Shown in pieces: positions 44,535 to 50,289 of a stretch of 64,000 bases of DNA. The DNA is from Mariniphaga sp041684965 (lineage in GTDB: Bacteria; Bacteroidota; Bacteroidia; Bacteroidales; Prolixibacteraceae): the NCBI GenBank assembly GCA_041684965.1, contig JAWLGR010000003.1:62001-126000 (forward strand), written 5' to 3'. Numbering within the stretch: the stretch's first letter is position 1; the number at the start of each line of letters is the position of its first letter. Made by a program: the position numbers and the translations under genes. The notes under the pieces were generated by a model, which made no database searches, was not told the DNA's origin, and saw nothing but the letters and a program-made list of their open reading frames with translations.

Positions 44535-45935
44535 TTAAATTAATTTAATATAAACAACAGCGTCTTTGGAATTAAAAGGTGATTTTAGTCTGATTTTTTC
44601 ACCTCCCTTTACGGAGATGCCTGTTTGATATTTACCGGTAGCTGGATTAAACCACTCCATGTTAAAAGAACCTTTTTCCATCGAAAGATCCACTTCCATA
44701 ATCTCTTCATTTGCTTGAGGGAAATAAATGAGGTATTCCTTTCCTTTTTTTGAAAGGCAATAACCGGAAGAAGATGAAACTCTGTCAGGAACCATGTCAA
44801 TAAGATCCATCTTTTCTGCAAATAGTCTTGTATACCCCAATGATTTTCGGATATCTTCCCAATCGGGGCTATGTTGTTTTTCAAATAAACGATGATAATA
44901 AGGATCCATAAAAATCGGGTTCAATCCCCGAAGAAAGCTTTTCCAAACCCATTGACGGTTTCCGCCAATGCCCCATAGATGGTCGGTATCAGAAATGATA
45001 ACTTTTCCCCTTGTACTATGAGGGGGGTCATCCCGATATCCTCCCTCCTGGTTAGGCGATATCCAGTCGGCCGGACTGTTAAACAGATCATGATTGCTTC
45101 CCCCTTTATACTGAAATGTCATTCCCACCGGATGTGATTTTCCGGTCTTATTTTCCAATTCCTTGATGTATTTTATAATATGATATTGCCATTCTGTTGA
45201 AGATGAATGATTTTCATTTGATATTTCATATAATACATTATCCAGATGGCCCACTGTTTTAATAACTTTCTGAACATATTGTTCCTGCAATAGGGTTACC
45301 TTTTTATTTATAAGTTCATAAATAGCAAAGCCGCTGGCATTTTGCGCTGTATCAAGTTCAATCCCGTTAATATTATTCAGAGGATGAAAAGGATGGTTTC
45401 TGTATGCACCGTCAATAAATTGCAGACCCCAACCTTCAAAAAGCATTACAGCAACATATATATTCTCTTTTGCTGCTAATTCCACCCGGTTTCTTAACCT
45501 GTCAAAATATTCCTGATTAAATTGAGTCAAATCAAACTTCAACATTCCGTCAAGTGCTTGCCCCGGACCTACCCTCGGCCAAGGATGAAGATCAACATAA
45601 TGTATCTGTTGATCATTACCATTTTCCCCGTTAACAATAAGCAGATCCCACTTCCATAAACGAAAGAAATTGTGGTTGTATGATTTTAAAAAATCGATAT
45701 AACTGACATAATCGAAAGGTTCAGGCTGGCTGAGAGGATTCATATCAACCAGGTTATTCCAAGTATGAGAACCTGTCAGATAAACAGCCTTTCCCCTATT
45801 ATCGGTGAAATAGCGAGGGTTCTTTTCACTGATTATTAATGGGTTAAAGGACTCTTTACTACATCCAGTGATTATGTAGAAAATAGCGGTAAAAATTAAG
45901 AAATAAAAAATTAAATGTACTTTTAATGTACCCAT
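44535..45935 (-). CDS. Lipoprotein glycoside hydrolase, DUF4038/DUF6298-like
   Basis: 466 residues from ATG 45935. The frame is open to 46001, but this ATG starts a lipoprotein signal ('YIITGC', Cys25). The domain begins 'NPRYFTDNRGKAVYLTGSHTWNNLVDM', with a TIM-barrel sequence that contains 'NFFRLWKWDLL', 'NVLYEISNENHSSSTEWQ' (likely acid/base Glu in the NEN motif), and 'HLWGIGGNRQWVWKSFLRGLNPIFMDPY'. A C-terminal beta domain (about 380-466) resembles the collagen-binding-type domain after DUF4038-like catalytic modules. It is probably surface-exposed and acts on plant or algal glycans; substrate unknown. It sits isolated between the intron relic and the tRNA genes, as an accessory gene. Confidence 0.8.
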   Translation of the reverse strand: MGTLKVHLIFYFLIFTAIFYIITGCSKESFNPLIISEKNPRYFTDNRGKAVYLTGSHTWNNLVDMNPLSQPEPFDYVSYIDFLKSYNHNFFRLWKWDLLIVNGENGNDQQIHYVDLHPWPRVGPGQALDGMLKFDLTQFNQEYFDRLRNRVELAAKENIYVAVMLFEGWGLQFIDGAYRNHPFHPLNNINGIELDTAQNASGFAIYELINKKVTLLQEQYVQKVIKTVGHLDNVLYEISNENHSSSTEWQYHIIKYIKELENKTGKSHPVGMTFQYKGGSNHDLFNSPADWISPNQEGGYRDDPPHSTRGKVIISDTDHLWGIGGNRQWVWKSFLRGLNPIFMDPYYHRLFEKQHSPDWEDIRKSLGYTRLFAEKMDLIDMVPDRVSSSSGYCLSKKGKEYLIYFPQANEEIMEVDLSMEKGSFNMEWFNPATGKYQTGISVKGGEKIRLKSPFNSKDAVVYIKLI

Positions 45936-46658
45936 TAAAGAATTCTTTATTGAATAGATATATACATTAACTAAATTACAAAAGTTTTTCCAATTTTTCA
46001 TAACCTATTCTGATCTAATGAGATAAAAAGACACAAAATACTTTTCCGCTTTTAACTTTGGAGTTCAAAATTCCATAATCCCATCAGCGGACCCTGCGGA
46101 GCTGATAGCAACGGAGCCATTTCTTTTAGTCCTTTTCTTTGAAGGCAGGCAAAAGAAAAGAATCACAGCGAGGATGGGGGGGGCAAAACCGGGACTTAAT
46201 CCATACAACCATCGACAATAAAAGACTCTGGGAGATAAATGGGAGGTGGATACGCGTTTTTATTTGTCAACTTTTTTAATGAAAAAAAAGTTATAAGTCA
46301 GTTCCATGCATCAATGACACCAAGCCCGCCCTATCGGCGGGAACAAAAAACGCACGGAAAGCAGGAAATATGGCAGGAAAATTATATGTGATATTTTGAA
46401 AAATAAGAAAATGAAGAATTTAATATACTTGCATGTTGTAATGCATTATATGAATTACCTTTTGAAGTCCTGTTTCGTATGTTTGGCTTAATCAAGTCGA
46501 GGCAAATGGTCAATAAATTTCTTTTAAGCTTTGAAATGAACGAGCAGGAAAAATAAAAATGGAAATCAGAATTTTCTCAATTTTCTTAAATCATGTTTAA
46601 ACCGAAGCAAAATAAAAAGGAGTCAGATTTGCATCTAACCCCTTTATTTTCAGTATGT
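45936..46658. other. Accessory intergenic stretch with hairpins
   Basis: About 720 bp without a gene. It contains a stem ATCAGC/GCTGAT at 46083-46106, a longer CTTTTCTTT/AAAGAAAAG-type inverted repeat around 46131-46162 and a CCCGCC/GGCGGG hairpin at 46325-46341. The rest is unremarkable A+T-rich sequence with a G8 run at about 46176-46183. Confidence 0.5.
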
Positions 46659-46732
46659 CGGGGTAGCAGGATTCGAACCTGCGACCCCCTGCTCCCAAAG
46701 CAGGTGCGCTAACCGGACTGCGCTATACCCCG
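46659..46732 (-). tRNA. tRNA-Pro (UGG)
   Basis: A 74-nt cloverleaf on the minus strand, starting CGGGGTA and ending TACCCCG. The anticodon loop TTTGGGA gives UGG, the T-arm is GCAGGTTCGAATCCTGC, and no CCA is encoded. It lies 15 nt downstream of the tRNA-Ser gene on the same strand, so they are likely transcribed together. Confidence 0.95.
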
Positions 46733-46747
46733 TTTTATTTCTAAAGC

Positions 46748-46833
46748 GGTGAGGGCGGGATTCGAACCCGCGGTACGGTTACCCGTACGGCAGTTTAGCA
46801 AACTGCTGGTTTCAGCCACTCACCCACCTCACC
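46748..46833 (-). tRNA. tRNA-Ser (GCU)
   Basis: An 86-nt class II cloverleaf on the minus strand with acceptor GGTGAGG/CCTCACC, D arm with GGTGAGTGGCTG, anticodon loop TTTGCTAA (GCU, reading AGC/AGU), a long variable arm CGTACGGGTAACCGTACC and T-arm GCGGGTTCGAATCCCGC. It is immediately preceded (in transcription) by a tandem array derived from its own 5' half. Confidence 0.95.
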
Positions 46834-47141
46834 TTTTAATATTTTCATCAAGAACGTACGGCAAGTTTAGCATCCGTCAGCCGACGGATCAGCCACTCAC
46901 CCACCTCACCTTTTAATATTTTAATCAAGAACGTACGGCAAGTTTAGCATCCGTCAGCCGACGGATCAGCCACTCACCCACCTCACCTTTTAATATTTTC
47001 ATCAAGAACGTACGGCAAGGTTAGCATCCGTCAGCCGACGGATCAGCCACTCACCCACCTCACCTTTTAATATTTTCATCAAGAACGTACGGCAAGGTTA
47101 GCATCCGTCAGCCAACGGAACAGCCACTCACCCACCTCACC
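46834..47141 (-). repeat. Tandem array of four 77-bp tRNA-Ser-derived units
   Basis: Four contiguous 77-bp units: 46834-46910, 46911-46987, 46988-47064 and 47065-47141. On the minus strand each begins with the first 22 nt of the tRNA-Ser gene (acceptor 5' strand and D arm). It then has a perfect hairpin ATCCGTC-GGCT-GACGGAT in place of the 5' anticodon stem, then GCTAA(A/C)CTTGCCGTACG (anticodon, 3' stem and 5' variable arm with one added T), and a 21-nt A+T-rich linker. They lack the T-arm and 3' acceptor strand, so they cannot make a normal tRNA. Units differ at only a few bases (for example AAGTTTAG or AAGGTTAG, and two changes in the outermost unit). The linker is also the 5' flank of the functional tRNA-Ser gene. 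Confidence 0.92.
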
Positions 47142-47167
47142 TTTCAATATTTTAACCCATAACTTTT

Positions 47168-47187
47168 GGTGAGTTTAGATACTCACC
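47168..47187. repeat. Hairpin just upstream of the tRNA-Ser array
   Basis: GGTGAGT (47168-47174) and ACTCACC (47181-47187) form a perfect 7-bp stem with a 6-nt loop. The arms resemble the tRNA-Ser acceptor stem, so it may be a shrunken relic or an unrelated terminator. It is at the transcription-upstream edge of the array. Confidence 0.55.
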
Positions 47188-47297
47188 TTTACCAGAAAGC
47201 AATTTTGAAAGGAACGCCTGTTTTTTGTGCGTGCAAATGTATCAATTGTTTTCCCATTCGCAAAATTTTTTTATTCATAGCATCCATTTCTTTAAAA

Positions 47298-47343
47298 AAA
47301 ATCACCGGATTGCCTCATCTACTGAATGCAAACCGGTGATTTT
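47298..47343. terminator. Terminator-like stem after the envelope-stress module
   Basis: AAAATCACCGG (47298-47308) pairs perfectly with CCGGTGATTTT (47333-47343) around a 24-nt loop, with A/T runs on both sides. It should end the minus-strand transcript that comes from 49.6 kb. Confidence 0.75.
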
Positions 47344-47389
47344 CAAAAAAGAAAATATTTTTTCAGGTCCTTCTAATTAAAAATAAATT

Positions 47390-47602
47390 TTACTCCACAT
47401 CTATACGTTGTTTTTTGCGGCGGGAAAAAATTATTCTTGTTGCCAATCGGTAGCCAATATCAAAAGTAAGGTTACGGAAATTAGAAGCAAAATTATCTAA
47501 TAATCCACTTGCTGATAAAAGCAATTCCTTTTTATAAAATTTTGCTTCAAACTCCAGTTGCTGCTTCTTCTGCTTAACCTCTTTCATGTTCTTTAAAGCC
47601 AT
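47390..47602 (-). CDS. Small basic hypothetical protein
   Basis: 70 residues, very rich in Lys and Arg at both ends, with an amphipathic middle ('LLDNFASNFRNLTFDIGYRLATRIIF'). I do not recognise the family. It overlaps the preceding holin-like gene by 29 nt (47574-47602) on the same strand and is the last gene of the module. Members of such modules often end in small proteins of this kind. Its reality rests on position and open frame. Confidence 0.55.
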   Translation of the reverse strand: MALKNMKEVKQKKQQLEFEAKFYKKELLLSASGLLDNFASNFRNLTFDIGYRLATRIIFSRRKKQRIDVE

Positions 47603-47966
47603 ACTGTTTTTTATTTATTTCGTCATTCAATAAGATTTTCGAAAGATTTGACAAGGCTGATGCAACTGCTATTTTCTTTCGCATTACTATTAATAATACC
47701 AATATAATCATTAATCCAGCACCTGCAATTAGGACTCCCACAAGGTAATTATCAAAAGTTCTCCCGTACCATACCGCTAAAGCTCCCAGGAGAAAACCTA
47801 TAATAAGTATCGAAAAATACACTACAACCAGGATTTTAAACATATAGGCACCAAAGCGGGATAATTTCTCCACCAATGAAAGCTTTTCCAAATCCATTTG
47901 CAATTGCAGATAATCCTTCAGAGAATCATTAAACAATTCAAAATCTTTTAGTAATTCTTTTTGCAT
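47574..47966 (-). CDS. Phage-holin-family-like membrane protein (second copy)
   Basis: 130 residues. It opens with an acidic helical region ('ELFNDSLKDYLQLQMDLEKLSLVEKLSR'), then two membrane helices (about residues 40-65 and 72-95), then a short charged tail. This is the layout of the 'phage holin family/YqjE' group, which has no proven lytic role in Bacteroidota chromosomes. It is paired with a YtxH gene, as in the copy at 48866-49580. The shared 'WYGRTFDNYLVGVLIAGAG' and 'WYGETYNDYVGGLLIAAGG' show the two holin-like proteins are paralogues. Confidence 0.85.
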   Translation of the reverse strand: MQKELLKDFELFNDSLKDYLQLQMDLEKLSLVEKLSRFGAYMFKILVVVYFSILIIGFLLGALAVWYGRTFDNYLVGVLIAGAGLMIILVLLIVMRKKIAVASALSNLSKILLNDEINKKQYGFKEHERG

Positions 47967-47994
47967 GCTTATAAATTGCAGCTGTTATGGGATA

Positions 47995-48390
47995 TTACAT
48001 ATTTGTACCTGATGATTTCCCATATATTTGTTCATTTGTTTTTCCTGAAGATCCTTCTGCAGCGGCTGTTGCTTTTTTACCGCCTGTTTCTGCTGCCTTT
48101 TCAACTTTTTCCCCTGCATCAGTAACTTTTTCTCCTGCTTTTGAAACCTTTTCACCAACATCTTTAACCTTTTCAAGAACCTCTGCCACTATTTTATTTA
48201 CCTGTTCTTTTAATTCATCCACTTTTTCCTGAAATGTTTCACTAACATCCTTTGATACTGTTTTAGCAGTTTTAGATATTTCTTTACGGGTATTCACTCC
48301 CTTATCTGGGGCAAGTAAAATTCCTGTTATTGCTCCGGCAGCTGCACCGGCTATAAAACTCAATAACGCATTTTTTGTTCTATTTTTCAT
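47995..48390 (-). CDS. YtxH-domain protein (second copy)
   Basis: 131 residues from ATG 48390 (TTG 48399 would add three residues). A glycine/alanine-rich hydrophobic helix ('ALLSFIAGAAAGAITGILLAPDKG') is followed by a long Lys/Glu/Val helix ('KEISKTAKTVSKDVSETFQEKVDELKEQVNKIVAEV') and a Gly/Ala/Lys tail. This is the YtxH (general stress) family. Its first copy at 49269 is shorter. Both are followed by a holin-like membrane protein, so this is a duplicated module. Function is unknown; general stress induction is the common guess. Confidence 0.85.
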   Translation of the reverse strand: MKNRTKNALLSFIAGAAAGAITGILLAPDKGVNTRKEISKTAKTVSKDVSETFQEKVDELKEQVNKIVAEVLEKVKDVGEKVSKAGEKVTDAGEKVEKAAETGGKKATAAAEGSSGKTNEQIYGKSSGTNM

Positions 48391-48430
48391 GATTTTCAAA
48401 TTTTAATTGTTAAAGTATTTTCGTTTTCAT

Positions 48431-48826
48431 CTAGCATCTATAATCCATGTTTATTTTTGTGGTAAGACAGTATTTATCTTCATTTTCATTGCCCCCAAAA
48501 AACCAACTTCTACAGCAATTATTATTACCTTCCCTTATAGTTAGCGCTTGCATATCATTAGAATTTATCTTTTGACAATCTCTAATAAATCTCCTTATAT
48601 TTATCTCAGCTCCATCAAATTCATTTAATTTAACTAAGAGTACCTTCAATAAAACACGATGATTCATTTTGCCTTTGCCAACAGCAAAAAATCGTCGCAT
48701 CCAATCTGTATAAGAATATTCTCTGTGTTGAATTGGTTGTTGGAAGGGGAGTTTATTAAGAAAGTAATGTGCATCGATAAATTCCACATTCATGTGTACG
48801 TTAGGCGACAACAAATTGGTTTTCAT
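48431..48826 (-). CDS. Unrecognised protein inside the YtxH/holin module
   Basis: 131 residues, no family recognised. Begins 'MNVEFIDAHYFLNKLPF' after a short leader and has an arginine-rich middle ('WMRRFFAVGKGKMNHRVLL'). It ends in several cysteines ('NNCCRSW', 'KYCLTTKINMDYRC'). No membrane helix or signal. It fills the whole 467-nt gap between the first holin-like and second YtxH genes on the same strand, which supports a real gene, but it may be a spurious ORF. Confidence 0.4.
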   Translation of the reverse strand: MKTNLLSPNVHMNVEFIDAHYFLNKLPFQQPIQHREYSYTDWMRRFFAVGKGKMNHRVLLKVLLVKLNEFDGAEINIRRFIRDCQKINSNDMQALTIREGNNNCCRSWFFGGNENEDKYCLTTKINMDYRC

Positions 48827-48865
48827 GCAGATTAATCATATAAAATTATCATGTTGTACATTTAC

Positions 48866-49234
48866 TTATTTCTCACCCGGTGAATGTTTTTCTTTAAACA
48901 TCATTCCGGAAAAAGTTCTGATGATAGTATTGGAAAGCAGCATTTTCCCAATAACCACAAGTAATATAGTTATCAGAAAAAGACCGCCTGCGGCTATAAG
49001 CAAACCTCCCACATAATCATTGTATGTTTCTCCATACCAAACGGCAAAGGCCGCTGTGGCTGTAGCAATAATCAGCAGGAAAAAAAACATAATCACAAAT
49101 AATACATAAATGACTGATATTATTTTCGCTGCTTTTTCTAAAATGGTTAGTTTAATCAAATCGAGTTTAACCTGAATATAATTTCTGACCGAACCATTTA
49201 GTTGTTCAATGCTGTCTGTTAAGTCTTTGCTCAT
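48866..49234 (-). CDS. Phage-holin-family-like membrane protein (first copy)
   Basis: 122 residues with an amphipathic start ('SIEQLNGSVRNYIQVKLDLIKLTILEKAAKII'), two membrane helices ('SVIYVLFVIMFFFLLIIATATAAFAVW' and 'GGLLIAAGGLFLITILLVVIG') and a charged end. It is a paralogue of the protein at 47574. It is the second gene of the first YtxH/holin pair, 34 nt after YtxH. As with its copy, it is probably an envelope-stress membrane protein and not a phage lysis factor. Confidence 0.85.
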   Translation of the reverse strand: MSKDLTDSIEQLNGSVRNYIQVKLDLIKLTILEKAAKIISVIYVLFVIMFFFLLIIATATAAFAVWYGETYNDYVGGLLIAAGGLFLITILLVVIGKMLLSNTIIRTFSGMMFKEKHSPGEK

Positions 49235-49268
49235 TATTTCTTATTAAGGCCAGGGAAAACATAGCTCA

Positions 49269-49580
49269 TTAATTCGCTGATACTTTCTTTGTAGCTTTAT
49301 TTGTTTTCTTTTCAGCCTTTTTAGCCCTCTCTTTCATTTTTAGTTCGGCTTCATTTAATTTCTTCTGCATCTCGTCAACCATTTCATTAACTTCGTATTT
49401 AAGCTCATCTACTTTTTCTTTCATAGTCTGGGCTAAATCCTTCCTTGATTTACGGACGCTTTTAGTAAGGCTTTTACGAGTTCTTGACCCTTTATCAGGC
49501 GCCATTAAAACACCGGTTAAAACACCAGCTAAAGCGCCCGCAGCAAACCCTAATAGTGTATTGGTTAATCCTTTTCCCAT
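49269..49580 (-). CDS. YtxH-domain protein (first copy)
   Basis: 103 residues. N-terminal glycine/alanine helix ('LLGFAAGALAGVLTGVLMAPDKG') followed by a Lys/Glu-rich coiled coil, like the copy at 47995. Stress-related by family. It is first of the run YtxH, holin-like, unknown protein, YtxH, holin-like, small basic protein, all on the minus strand. Its start is ATG 49580. An A+T-rich gap of about 215 nt separates it from the regulator at 49795. Confidence 0.88.
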   Translation of the reverse strand: MGKGLTNTLLGFAAGALAGVLTGVLMAPDKGSRTRKSLTKSVRKSRKDLAQTMKEKVDELKYEVNEMVDEMQKKLNEAELKMKERAKKAEKKTNKATKKVSAN

Positions 49581-49794
49581 AATTTATGTATTTTTTAGTA
49601 AAACATTTTTCCCTTTCACAGCAGAAAAAAGTATTCCAACATTATGTTTTTAATAAAATAATATTCTTAAACGTTGTTTTTCAGATTAATAAATATACAA
49701 ATAAAAATAGAAATAAGAAAGAAATGGGTAGGAAATTCCACACCTTGGGGAATAAGAGAACATGTTAGAGACACCAAAAATTAATTAACTGATG

Positions 49795-50196
49795 TCACTG
49801 TGGTTGTCCTGTTATTAAAAACTCAATGTAATTGGTGGGGACAGGTTTTACAAGAAATACACTAACAAACGAATATTGCATAATCCTGTTTCTGGTTACA
49901 GTATTTTTCTCTTCTGTAGTAATAATTATATCCGGTTTATGAAGAAAATGGTTTAGGTTCCAGATTTTTTCAAATGATTGTGAATGATTACCTACTGTCT
50001 TTTCATCAAGTATAATGTAATGCAGTCTGATGTTCTTTTCAATAATGTGCTCCTCAATGAAATCTAAAGCTTCTTTTACATTATTAAAAGGATATAAAAA
50101 CTCAGCGAGTTCTTTGGTACTCAATAATTTCTTTTGTTGTTCAAGGAATGAGGGTTCTGAGTCAATGCACAGAACTTTTTTTCTTTTTGGTTGCAT
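49795..50196 (-). CDS. Stand-alone receiver-like protein
   Basis: 133 residues from ATG 50196; the ORF extends to a TTG at 50229 that is less likely. It has the fold pattern of a response regulator receiver: 'KKVLCIDSEPSFL' (acidic pocket), 'YIILDEKTVGN' (the Asp at the phosphoacceptor position), 'DIIITTEE' and 'FLVKPVPTNYIEF' (conserved Lys-Pro). No output domain follows. It may pass phosphate between proteins or titrate a kinase. The hybrid histidine kinase gene is upstream on the same strand (94-nt gap), a plausible partner. Confidence 0.75.
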   Translation of the reverse strand: MQPKRKKVLCIDSEPSFLEQQKKLLSTKELAEFLYPFNNVKEALDFIEEHIIEKNIRLHYIILDEKTVGNHSQSFEKIWNLNHFLHKPDIIITTEEKNTVTRNRIMQYSFVSVFLVKPVPTNYIEFLITGQPQ

Positions 50197-50289
50197 CCTA
50201 ACTATATATGTTTGATTATCCCGGTTCAATTATCATTCCAAAAACATCTAAGCCAGAGGCATTTGTAGATTAAAAAAAATTAATTACAA

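Noticed and set aside
46834..47141. Array considered as a CRISPR
   Set aside because: The units are contiguous 77-bp copies with no unique spacers, and they match the tRNA-Ser gene; no cas genes are nearby.
46834..47141. Array considered as attachment-site duplications of an integrative element
   Set aside because: Attachment duplications normally copy the 3' end of a tRNA; here the 5' end is copied and no integrase is seen.
47390..49580. Prophage based on holin-family proteins
   Set aside because: No structural, lysin, replication or integrase genes occur nearby, and this holin family is common as a chromosomal stress module.
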